Source: Polyangiaceae bacterium (GTDB taxonomy: Bacteria > Myxococcota_A > Polyangia > Polyangiales > Polyangiaceae). From it: DNA of 47,207 nucleotides. Below are positions 1 to 6,756 of the stretch, in pieces. The DNA is taken from NCBI GenBank assembly GCA_025937785.1, contig JAICQQ010000042.1, positions 1-47,207 on the forward strand, written 5' to 3'. The first letter of the stretch is position 1; each line of letters opens with the position of its first letter. The translations under genes and the position numbers were made by a program. The notes beneath the pieces were generated by a model. The model was not told the origin of the DNA. It saw nothing but the letters and a program-made list of their open reading frames with translations, and did not search any database.

Positions 1-49
1 AACCTACAGCGGCCGAGCCAACATGGCGGTGCCGGCGCCCACAGCCTGA

Positions 50-132
50 ACCGAAGAGCCGGATGTGTGGCCCACAAGTCCGGTTCTGTGAGAGGGGTCC
101 CGGGAAACCGGGGCCTCTACTCGGCGACCGCA
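50..132 (+). ncRNA. Group II intron 3' end (domains V and VI)
   Basis: Seen: positions 55-87 fold as a domain-V-like hairpin (arm AGAGCCGGA pairing with TCCGGTTCT, 9 bp with one G-U, and an inner TGTG/CACA stem). Positions 92-118 form a second stem (GAGGGGTCCCGG pairing with CCGGGGCCTC around a GAAA loop), followed by CTACTC. This order and the GTGAGAGG linker match domains V and VI and the 3' end of bacterial group II introns. The 3' splice site probably lies about 10 nt after CTACTC. The rest of the intron, including any reverse transcriptase/maturase gene, lies left of the window. Whether the intron is complete cannot be judged here. Confidence 0.7.
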
Positions 133-170
133 GGCGCGCAGGCGAAGCCGAGCACCTGCGAATTGGAGCA

Positions 171-983
171 TCATGAGCGCACGAGCTCGAGCACCCGCTG
201 CGCGGTCTCGGGGCTCTCGGCGGTGATGCTGGGGGCGAGTGACTCGGGGAGGGTGTCGGGGTCTTCGCCGCGCCAGGGGCGGTCGCCGTGCCAGGTGACG
301 CCGCCGCACTCGAGGGAGATGAGGTAGCCGACGGCTCGGCGGCGATCGGAGCGCCCCTCGGAGACGGCGGCGCGCCCGCGACCGAGGGCGACGATGGAGG
401 CGTCGACGGCCGAGCAGCGCGAGACCGTGACCTCGGGGTAGACGGCGGCGAGCCGCCCGCGCGCGGCTTCGGGAACGCGCGGGGAGACCAGGACTCGCTC
501 GCTCGGCGGGGGCGACGCCACGAGCCGCTCGCGCGCGCCGAAGGTTCGCTCGATCCATGCGCCCTGCCCGCGGATCGCGGAGTAGAGCTCGCCGTAGGCG
601 GGGAACGCGACCACGGCGGCCTCGTAGAAACCTGCGACGAGGAGCGCGCCCATCACGGCGTAATCCTTCGAGCCGAGCGTGTAGTTCAGGGTGCCGTCCA
701 CCGGATCGATGACGACGAGCGGTGCGTCGCTGGCGGCGCCTTGGAAGCGAGCGACGAACTCGGTGTCTTCCTCAGCGTCGACTCGGAGGTGGGGCGCGGC
801 CGCCCACAGCTGGTGCAGGATCACGTCCTGGGTGGCGAGGTCTACCGCGGTGAGCGCGGCGCCCTCCGCCGTGACCTCTCCCGCTTTCTCGCGCTTCTCG
901 ACCTGGCCTTGCAAATAGCGGGCGACCTGGCCCGCCTGCAGCGCGGCCACACGGAAGACTTCGACGAACCGTTCCGGCGTCAT
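171..983 (-). CDS. Inositol monophosphatase family protein
   Basis: 270 aa, the usual family length. The family comprises Mg2+-dependent phosphatases acting on inositol phosphates, 3'-phosphoadenosine nucleotides or sugar bisphosphates. Seen: the metal-binding acidic pair AEED at residues 70-73 and the core motif DPVDGTLNY at 93-101. The later WD motif that normally supplies a metal ligand is not recognisable: the corresponding stretch reads SDRRRAVGYLISLECGG, with Arg where Trp-Asp is expected. The fold is clear but activity and substrate are uncertain. Start: ATG at 983. The gene ends about 40 nt past the group II intron end, pointing towards it. The next gene on the same strand (cupin) starts about 500 nt upstream. 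Confidence 0.8.
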   Translation of the reverse strand: MTPERFVEVFRVAALQAGQVARYLQGQVEKREKAGEVTAEGAALTAVDLATQDVILHQLWAAAPHLRVDAEEDTEFVARFQGAASDAPLVVIDPVDGTLNYTLGSKDYAVMGALLVAGFYEAAVVAFPAYGELYSAIRGQGAWIERTFGARERLVASPPPSERVLVSPRVPEAARGRLAAVYPEVTVSRCSAVDASIVALGRGRAAVSEGRSDRRRAVGYLISLECGGVTWHGDRPWRGEDPDTLPESLAPSITAESPETAQRVLELVRS

Positions 984-1064
984 GACTCCGCGACGGTAGC
1001 GGCGACCTCGGCGAAGTCCAGCAAATCCAAAGATCCCAGGACACTCGCCGCCGGCAAAAGTGCC

Positions 1065-1490
1065 TCAGTTGCCGTCGGCCGCGCTATCGCTGGTTCTGAC
1101 GCTGCTGGGTTCGGCGCCGTCTTCGGCGCCGTCTTCGACGAAGCGCACGGGGTGTTGCCAGATGAGGAGCGCGACGCAACCCAGGGGGCTCGACACGGTG
1201 TGGCGCGTACCGGGCGGATTGATGACGAGGGTGCCCGCGGGATAGCTGCCGCGGTGATCGCATTGGTCGCCCTCGAGGACGAGCACGTGTTCGTAGCCCT
1301 GGTGGACGTGCTCCGGCACGCTGGCCCCGGGCGCGTAGCGCAACACCGCAGCCGAGGCTCCGGTGGCTTCATTCTGATAGAGCCGCGAAATCTCGACGCC
1401 GGGGCGGAAAGGCTCGAAGCCCTCGCAGTCACGCAGAGCGTCCAGGGCTAGCTTGAAGACGAGGGGCGCCTCGAACGCACTCTTGTTCAC
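1065..1490 (-). CDS. ChrR-like cupin domain protein
   Basis: 141 aa from a GTG start at 1490. A single double-stranded beta-helix (cupin) domain of the ChrR/Cupin_7 type spans nearly the whole protein. Metal-site motifs are visible: PEHVHQGYEHVLVLEGD (His-x-His and Glu) and a later His in PPGTRHTVSSPLGC. The family includes the zinc cupin of ChrR anti-sigma factors and stand-alone stress or quercetinase-like proteins. The N-terminal zinc-binding anti-sigma domain of ChrR is absent and no ECF sigma factor gene is adjacent, so a regulatory role is not supported by context. The open frame runs far upstream but reads as low-complexity Arg/Ala there, so the GTG before NKSAFEAP is preferred. 81 bp separate its stop from the start of the phosphatase gene downstream. 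Confidence 0.7.
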   Translation of the reverse strand: MNKSAFEAPLVFKLALDALRDCEGFEPFRPGVEISRLYQNEATGASAAVLRYAPGASVPEHVHQGYEHVLVLEGDQCDHRGSYPAGTLVINPPGTRHTVSSPLGCVALLIWQHPVRFVEDGAEDGAEPSSVRTSDSAADGN

Positions 1491-1745
1491 TCGACGCCGA
1501 GACTCCCACAAGACTTTGTCAGAAGCTACTCTGGTCGGTCGCGACGCGAGCTTCAGGGGTCCCGAGCCACACAGCCGGATTCTGGCGCGCCGCGGCGCCG
1601 CAGCACCAACGCCGATCGCGCTCCGTTCGCGCTCACCGCGTGCGCGAGTGGCGCGCGCTCGCGGCCCCGACGATCGAGCGCGCATCGTTTCGCGAATGCG
1701 TCGAACAGTTTCTGGATTTGTGTCGTGACTAGGGAGCTGGGTTTT

Positions 1746-1815
1746 GTCTCGCCTACGGCTCGGGGTCTGGTCTCGCCTACGGCTCGGGGTTCTTGTCTCG
1801 CCTACGGCTCGAGGC
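1746..1815. repeat. Three tandem copies of a 21-nt unit
   Basis: GTCTCGCCTACGGCTCGGGG starts at 1746, 1770 and 1795 (period 24-25 nt); the third copy diverges at its end. It lies at the 3' end of the LysR gene, the last copy overlapping its final codons. The rest of 1491-1745 holds only the presumed promoter of the cupin gene; I see nothing else in it. Confidence 0.75.
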
Positions 1816-2740
1816 TCGCGCTCGCGGCAGGTTTCGCTCGTTTTGCGACGGTTTTCATGCTCGCTCTCAGCCAGTTCGCGAAGATGCTGGCGCTCCCGGT
1901 GGGGGCTCCGTGGCTCACCAGAAAGTACGCGAGCTTCGAGCGCACGCGGGGGCCAAAGGGGACGACCAGGCGACCACGCCCGAGATCGTCCTTCACGAGC
2001 GAGGTGCGCCCGAGCGCCACCCCCTCGCCGCCCAGGGCGGCGCTCAGCGCCATGTGGGCGTGGCTGTAGTGAGTGCCGCGCCGCCCGTGTTCTCGGTCGA
2101 GACCGGCGCGCGCGAGCCAGCGTTCCCAGTCGACGCGACCGGGGTGATCGCCGAGCACGTCGTGATGCACCAGCACGGCACGAATGAGGTCGGCCGGAGC
2201 ACGCAGCTTGGAGCGCCGCTGGTACTCGGGGCTGCACACGGGAAAGACCCACTCGGTGCTCAGGCGAAGAGCCCACAAACCGCTGTAGATGCCGCCGCCG
2301 TAGCGGATGCAGATGTCGATGTCGTCCCGGCGGGGGTCCGCGATGCCGTCGTCGGTGGCCACGTGCACCTCGAGCTCCGGGTGCGCCTGACGGAACTCTC
2401 CGAGGCGCGGCAGCAAGAATCGGATCGCAAACGAAGTCGAGCAGCTCACCGTGAGCGCCGAGCTCTCGCCGACCTGGCTCACTCGTGACAGTCCTTCATG
2501 AATGTGGCGCAACCCCTCGTCGACGCTCGACAGCAGATCGCGGGCCACGGGCGTCAGTTGCACGCTGCGTGTGGTGCGCACGAACAGCTCCACGCCGAGT
2601 TGAGACTCGAGCTCAGCAATCCGGTGGCTGACCGCGCTCGGCGTGACGTGGAGCGCCCGCGCCGCCCGGGAAAAGCTCTTGTGACGAGCCACCTCTCGAA
2701 ACGCGCCGAGAGCATCCAGCGAGATCGATTCATGAACCAT
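1802..2740 (-). CDS. LysR-family transcriptional regulator
   Basis: 312 aa, typical LysR length. Residues about 5-64 are the winged helix-turn-helix (FREVARHKSFSRAARALHVT, then AVSHRIAELESQLGVELFVR). The remainder is the periplasmic-binding-like effector domain, of the GcvA/DsdC-like subtype judging by the IRYGGGIYSGL region. Start: ATG at 2740 (MVHESISLDAL); an in-frame ATG at 2746 is nearly as good. The gene is divergent from sdhC with a short shared upstream region containing an inverted repeat (2754-2770), the usual arrangement for a LysR protein that regulates itself and its neighbour. The effector is unknown. Confidence 0.88.
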   Translation of the reverse strand: MVHESISLDALGAFREVARHKSFSRAARALHVTPSAVSHRIAELESQLGVELFVRTTRSVQLTPVARDLLSSVDEGLRHIHEGLSRVSQVGESSALTVSCSTSFAIRFLLPRLGEFRQAHPELEVHVATDDGIADPRRDDIDICIRYGGGIYSGLWALRLSTEWVFPVCSPEYQRRSKLRAPADLIRAVLVHHDVLGDHPGRVDWERWLARAGLDREHGRRGTHYSHAHMALSAALGGEGVALGRTSLVKDDLGRGRLVVPFGPRVRSKLAYFLVSHGAPTGSASIFANWLRASMKTVAKRAKPAASASLEP

Positions 2741-2753
2741 TCTCATGAATACT

Positions 2754-2770
2754 AGCGAAGAATCATCGCT
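2754..2770. promoter_or_regulatory. Putative LysR operator (inverted repeat)
   Basis: AGCGA-N7-TCGCT, a perfect 5-bp inverted repeat between the divergent starts of the LysR gene (2740, minus) and sdhC (2805, plus). A second repeat, TCATGA, occurs at 2730-2735 and again at 2742-2747 across the LysR start. Location suggests a LysR site; the sequence does not match the classical T-N11-A exactly. Confidence 0.35.
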
Positions 2771-2804
2771 TGAGCCAGCCAGCGTCAGTGGCCATGCTCC
2801 ACGC

Positions 2805-3476
2805 ATGACCACGCGCACCCTCGGCAACGGTTTTGACACCACTTCTTTCCGGCACTCGAGCCTCGCGAAGAAGGCGCTCGTGGCGCTCACCGGCTTGGTG
2901 CTCAGCGGCTGGATGTTGCTCCACGCGGCGGGCGTCTTTGGCGTTTTCGCTGGCCCCGAGGTCATGAACCGGTACGCCGCGCTGCTGCGCTCGACCGGCC
3001 TCTTGTGGGTCATGCGGGTCGGCCTCGCGCTGGCCCTGCTGGCTCACACCTGGCTGGCCCTGACGCTGACGCACGAAGCCCGGCGCGCTCGATCGCAGAG
3101 CTACCGGAAGCAATCCTTCGCCGCCGGCGCGCGCGCCAGCCGCTGGATGCGTTCGAGCGGTGTCGTGCTCGCCGCGTGGCTCGTTTACCACGTCGCGCAG
3201 ATGTACGGTCCCGCACACCACGACTACGTCCCCGGGGACGTCCACCACAATCTAGTGACGGGTCTCGCCTCGCCGCTGGTCGCCGTCAGCTACGTGATCG
3301 CCACGCTGCTCCTCGGAGTCCACCTGCACCACGGCCTGGTGAGCACGGCGTCCAGCCTGGGTGCTTCGGCGCGGCTGCGCCAGAAAATCGAGCCCTTGGC
3401 TCGCGGCTTCGTGGGGCTGGTGGCGCTGCTTCTGGTCGCGCCACCGCTCGCAGCGCTGGGGGGCTACTGGAGCTAA
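2805..3476 (+). CDS. sdhC: Succinate dehydrogenase cytochrome b558 subunit-like protein
   Basis: 223 aa, integral membrane. It matches the b558-type (SdhC/FrdC) membrane anchor of succinate dehydrogenase or fumarate reductase: the family-typical N-terminus TTSFRHSSLAKKALVALTGL and about five hydrophobic segments, with His residues suited to haem ligation in LLHAAG, LLAHTWL, YHVAQM and VHLHHGL. Its role would be to anchor the SdhAB catalytic subunits and pass electrons to quinone. No sdhA or sdhB is present; the downstream DNA is a terminator-like hairpin and gene remnants. ATG at 2805 is preferred; an in-frame ATG at 2745 would overlap the divergent LysR gene. Confidence 0.75.
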   Translation: MTTRTLGNGFDTTSFRHSSLAKKALVALTGLVLSGWMLLHAAGVFGVFAGPEVMNRYAALLRSTGLLWVMRVGLALALLAHTWLALTLTHEARRARSQSYRKQSFAAGARASRWMRSSGVVLAAWLVYHVAQMYGPAHHDYVPGDVHHNLVTGLASPLVAVSYVIATLLLGVHLHHGLVSTASSLGASARLRQKIEPLARGFVGLVALLLVAPPLAALGGYWS

Positions 3477-3491
3477 CCGGTCGATGACCGG
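3477..3491 (+). terminator. Hairpin directly after sdhC
   Basis: CCGGTC-GAT-GACCGG, a perfect 6-bp stem starting at the base after the sdhC stop codon. No strong U-run follows (only TCTTT about 10 nt on), so it is a weak intrinsic terminator candidate. Confidence 0.35.
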
Positions 3492-3556
3492 AAGGCCGTC
3501 TTTCAGCCGCGCTGAACCGCCGGTAGAGCTGACGCATTCAAACAAACGCCCTTCTA

Positions 3557-3692
3557 GCAGGTTGGGTCAACGACGACGATGGCGACCTGACCGGGCTCCG
3601 CTACGACAACTGGAAGATCGTATTCGCCGAGCAGCGCCAGCGAGGAACGTTTCGAGTCTGGGCTGAGCCGCTCACGAAGCTGCGAGTCTCGT
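3557..3692 (+). pseudogene. Fragment of a sulfatase gene
   Basis: The plus frame beginning at 3557 reads AGWVNDDDGDLTGLRYDNWK and then VFAEQRQRGTFRVWAEPLTK. This is the conserved C-terminal part of type I arylsulfatases (family pattern: VN-D-x-G-x-LTGMRYDNWK, then EQR and VWAEP). About 43 codons survive. No start, no catalytic Cys/Ser-x-Pro-x-Arg region and no family C-terminus are present in the surrounding 3.48-3.72 kb. It is a decayed or truncated remnant, not a gene. Confidence 0.6.
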
Positions 3693-3721
3693 GTCACGTG
3701 CCGCACGAGGAAGCGCCTCGA

Positions 3722-4829
3722 TCATGGCATGAACGAGAACGCGAGGAAGGCGCCGAGCAGGACGAGGTGGGTGAGACCCTGAAGCGCGTTGCTGCTACCG
3801 CGTCCGAGGGTGAGACCGCTGGTCACGAAGGTGAGCGTCAGGAACGCTACGTTCTTCGCTTCGAGCCCGAGGACGAGCGGGCGCTCCGTAACGATCGCGA
3901 AAGCGCTCACGACCGGGATGGTGAGCGCGATGCTGGCAGCGCCGGAGCCAAGCGCCAGGTTCAAGCTGCTCTGCAGTTCGTTCCTGCGCGCCGACTTGAC
4001 AGCCGCCCAGGTTTCCGGTGCGAGCACGAGCAGCGCGATCACGATTCCGACGGTCGCGCGGGGTGCACCGGCGGACAGGATGGCCTGCTCGATCGTGGGG
4101 CTCAGGGACTTGGCCAGCCCGATCACGGCAGCCAGGCTCAGCATCAGGCAGGCGAAGCCAATCCAGGCCATGCGCCGCGTGGGTAGCGCGTGCTCGGCCT
4201 CTGCCGTCGCTTCGTCGGGCGGTGTTGGCGATTCGAAAAAGTCCTTGTGCGTCTTGGTCTGCGCGAACAGCAGGCACCCGTACAGCACGAGCGAGGCCAC
4301 GGACGCGAACACGAGCTGACCGGTGTTGTAGGTGGGCCCGGCGTGGATGTCGTGTAGTTGGGCAAAATCAGCGTCAGACCCGAGAGCACGGCCAGAACCG
4401 CGAGCAGCGAACTCGTTCCGCCCGCGTGGAAACCGAGCTCCCGAAAACGCAGACCACCCACCAGCAAACACACGCCGAGGATGCCGTTCGTGACGATGAT
4501 GATCGCCGCAAACACCGTGTCACGAGCCACGACCGCGGAGTCCGGGGTGTCGTTGGTCATCATCGAAACGATCAGGCCGACCTCGATGACCGCCACCGCG
4601 AGCGCAAGCACGACCGCGCCAAGTGTGGGTCCGACGCGTTCGGCGATCACCTCGGCATGGTGCACCGCGTTGGTGACCGAGACGGCCAGCATCAACACCG
4701 CAAGAACCGTCCATGGCGCCGAGTTGCTCCCGAAGCCGCGATGGCCCACAGCGCTACGACCGACAGCAGCGACGAGACGTGGCTCGCGTCGATGGCCGCG
4801 AAGTGCGCGACTTTGAAGCTTTGACCATG
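3722..4829 (-). pseudogene. chaA: ChaA-type Ca2+/H+ antiporter, frameshifted
   Basis: Reading three frames in turn gives a near-complete ionic transporter of the ChaA/y4hA family (about 365 aa, multi-spanning). The landmarks appear in order: VHHAEVIAERVG, AVAVIEVGLIVSMM, the first acidic alpha-repeat, LPNYTTSTPGP, then TYNTGQLVFASVASLVLYG and LALGSGAASIALTIP. The frame changes near 4334-4340 (in GGGCCC) and near 4720-4745. Each change is what a single missing base would cause. Without them the product would exchange Ca2+ (or Na+/K+) for protons across the inner membrane. The exact start is unclear; ATG at 4829 lies in yet another frame. Because many genes here show the same kind of lesion, assembly error is as likely as a true pseudogene. 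Confidence 0.7.
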
Positions 4830-5020
4830 CTCGACGCAGCAAAGATGACTCGAACGCCGGCAGCAAGGAGTTTCGCCGCACCGCTCGTGGGGCGTTTCAC
4901 GCGCGACGCAGCAAGCAGCTTTGAATCGGTGGCACCCGGCTGCGACCGAGCGCCACCCCCTTTCACCGGGCGCGGCGCTCGGCGGGCACTGGGGACAATC
5001 GCTGGCAATTATTCACTTTA

Positions 5021-5044
5021 GAGGCTATCCCTGTATCCCGGTAG
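5021..5044 (+). repeat. Left terminal inverted repeat
   Basis: Left copy of the 24-bp terminal repeat (starts GAGGCTATCCC). It pairs with 6661-6684 with two mismatches and is preceded by TTA at 5018-5020. Confidence 0.75.
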
Positions 5045-5110
5045 AATCATAGCGTGACGAGCAGGCTCACGTAGCTGAGAGCCTGATTCGGCCCCGATAC
5101 GAAAAAAAAG

Positions 5111-5135
5111 CCGCCAAGCCACAAGGAGCGCCAAG
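5111..5135 (+). repeat. Inner inverted repeat, left copy
   Basis: 25 bp beginning CCGCCAAGCC and ending CGCCAAG; 21 of 25 positions match the reverse complement of 6607-6631. A-rich tracts lie outside both copies (GAAAAAAAAG on the left, TCAAAAAAAACC on the gene side of the right copy). Such CGCCAAG-type repeats commonly flank GxxExxY genes as I recall the family; that recollection should be checked. Confidence 0.65.
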
Positions 5136-5195
5136 TTCGCCGGGTATTTTTAGGATGTGCACCCTTGGGATACGTGGCGAGCTTTGCGCTCGAAG

Positions 5196-6027
5196 TCAGG
5201 AGAATGCTGCGCAGGCTCGCCAGGTGATCACTGCGAAAACGAGATGCAAGAGAGCGACGTAGGTGTCGGCACGCTTCTCCCAGCGCACGAGAATCCGCCG
5301 AAAGCGGTTCATCCAGCTATGCGTTCGTTCGACGACCCACCGGCGAGCCTTGTGTCGAGCATTTCGCTTGAGCTTGCGTACGTTCTGGCCGCGGCGTGCG
5401 ATGTGGCCTGTGAAACGGAATTCTCTCAGTAGCTCCTCGACTTCGCGGTAATCGTGGCCCTTGTCTAGACACACGCCTTGTGGGCAAGCGCGTGTCGGGC
5501 GAGGGCGCTTGATCGGGATGCTCACGATCGTGTCACGCGCGAGCTTGAAATCGACGATGTTCGCGCCGGCGACGGCGAGCCCGAGCGGGATGCCCGCCGA
5601 CTCGGTGATCACGCTTCTCTTGGTTCCAGACTTGGCTCGGTCGGTGGGGTTGGGTCCGCTTTTTTCCCCCTCCCAACGGTGCTTTTGACATCGCGCCATC
5701 CATGGATAGCCACTCCCAGTCGATGCCGACGAGTTTGTCGTAGCGGTTCAACGCTCGCACCCATGCCTTTTCGAACACACCAGCCTCGGTCCATTCGAGG
5801 AATCTACGATGCGCTGACGAACTCAAGCAGATACCCGTGCCGTTGAGCGCGTTCCAGTGGCAGCCGGTCCTGAGCACGAACAAGATCGCGTTCAGCGCGT
5901 CGCGGTCTGGAACGCGCGGATTGTGGCAGCCCAACGGATGGGTGGGTCGCGGCGGCAGCAGCGGCTCAAGCAGCGACCACAGCTCTTCCGGAATCCTCCA
6001 ACCATCATCTTTGGTCACTAGTCCCAT
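5196..6027 (-). CDS. IS5-family transposase (two overlapping frames, orfA/orfB)
   Basis: Two overlapping frames make one IS5-family (IS427-like) DDE transposase of about 275 aa. OrfA (from 6027; MGLVTKDDGWRIPEELW) supplies the N-terminal DUF4096 region and the first catalytic Asp in LSMDGAMSKAP. OrfB (to 5196) supplies the rest, including GANIVDF and the catalytic Glu in RRWVVERTHSWMNRFR. The frames overlap around 5533-5699. A G5A6 run on the coding strand (5656-5666), just after the first Asp, is the natural slippage point. OrfB lies in the +1 frame relative to OrfA, opposite to the base-loss pattern elsewhere in the window, which favours programmed frameshifting or transcript slippage over assembly error. 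The insertion's own terminal repeats were not resolved. Confidence 0.8.
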
Positions 6028-6221
6028 GCCGGAAGGCGTGCACGACTTGAACGCGGAACGACAATCTTTCGCCGCGATTTGTGCGGGATGGACGCAGATG
6101 GAACTACATGCCGCATTTCATCCGAAACTCGCGCGTGCCCCTGCCCGATACCCAGACATGAGCCACCAACTCAGACACTACCCAAGGCCAGCTACTTGAA
6201 CCCCACGAGCGACTTGATGGC

Positions 6222-6584
6222 TTGGCGCGGGTTGTTGTCGATGCTGCCCTTGAAGTGCACAAGCTCCTTGGACCGGGCTTCGCCGAGTCGATCTACGAAG
6301 AAGCGCTCGCGGTGGAGCTGAGCCGTCGGGAGATTCCTTTCGAACGTCAAGTTCCACTCACCGTGAAGTACGAGGGATTCTGCGTCGGAGAAGGTCGCGC
6401 CGACCTTCTAGTTGGCGGCGAATTGATTGTCGAGCTCAAGTCCGTCGAGCAGCTAGCTGCGGTCCACGTTGCGCAAGTCATCTCGTACTCAAAAGCATTC
6501 GAACGACCTCTCGCATTGCTCATCACCTTCAACGTCGCACTCCTCAAGAATGGCATCCGCCGTGTCGTGAATAGCCGCCGCTAA
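6222..6584 (+). CDS. GxxExxY family protein (PD-(D/E)XK nuclease-like)
   Basis: 120 aa from a TTG start; the family is usually 120-135 aa. Seen: the name-giving motif at G19, E22, Y25 (LGPGFAESIYEEAL) and a nuclease-like core RADLLVGGELIVELKS with D61 and E71-x-K73, the PD-(D/E)XK pattern. Biochemical function of the family is unknown; a nuclease-type fold is inferred. Codons in frame upstream of 6222 read LLEPHERLDGLA, which resembles the normal family N-terminus, but no ATG/GTG/TTG occurs between the stop at 6159-6161 and 6222. The native start is therefore probably lost or frameshifted: an ATG at 6158 lies in another frame. The gene sits inside the inverted-repeat element at 5021-6684. Confidence 0.75.
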   Translation: MARVVVDAALEVHKLLGPGFAESIYEEALAVELSRREIPFERQVPLTVKYEGFCVGEGRADLLVGGELIVELKSVEQLAAVHVAQVISYSKAFERPLALLITFNVALLKNGIRRVVNSRR

Positions 6585-6606
6585 ATCAAAAAAAACCTTG
6601 GCGGGG

Positions 6607-6631
6607 CTTGGCGTCCTTTGCGGCTTGGCGG
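6607..6631 (-). repeat. Inner inverted repeat, right copy
   Basis: Reverse complement begins CCGCCAAGCC and ends CGCCAAG; it mirrors 5111-5135 (21 of 25). It lies 22 nt after the GxxExxY stop codon. Confidence 0.65.
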
Positions 6632-6660
6632 TGAAAATAGACGTTTCCGACCGGCGAGAC

Positions 6661-6684
6661 CTACTGGGATACCGGGATAGCCTC
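6661..6684 (-). repeat. Right terminal inverted repeat
   Basis: Inverted copy of 5021-5044 with two mismatches, followed by TTA at 6685-6687 in the same orientation as the TTA at 5018-5020. Confidence 0.75.
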
Positions 6685-6756
6685 TTAGGCGACAGAGCTC
6701 GGAGCCAAGCCCCGCTCACGGAACAGCGTTCCACCAATTGTTACGTCCCGCGGTTC

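Larger units (their letters stand above)
5021..6684. mobile_element. GxxExxY element with 24-bp terminal inverted repeats
   Basis: Seen: GAGGCTATCCC-t-GTATCCC-g-GTAG at 5021-5044 is matched by its inverted copy at 6661-6684 (22 of 24 positions), with TTA in direct orientation just outside both ends (5018-5020 and 6685-6687). Inside lies a second inverted pair (5111-5135 and 6607-6631) built on CCGCCAAG. The interior carries the GxxExxY gene (6222-6584) and an IS5-family transposase on the opposite strand (5196-6027). Inference: a small mobile unit with a 3-bp target duplication, later hit by the IS. Alternatively the IS5 transposase could own the outer ends, with GxxExxY as passenger, since some IS5 subgroups make 3-bp TNA duplications. 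Confidence 0.6.

Noticed and set aside
288..1451. Long plus-strand open frame opposite the phosphatase and cupin genes
   Set aside because: Antisense of two recognisable genes; its translation is low-complexity Ala/Gly/Asp/Arg, typical of shadow frames in GC-rich DNA.
1491..2276. Upstream extension of the cupin open frame
   Set aside because: The added ~260 residues are Arg/Ser-rich and overlap the LysR gene on the same strand in another frame; cupin homology begins at NKSAFEAP.
5130..6110. Terminal inverted repeats of the inner IS5 copy (GTGCAC-containing ends near 5157 and 6050)
   Set aside because: The match is limited to the 6-bp palindrome GTGCAC plus a loose CCTT; not enough to place the ends.
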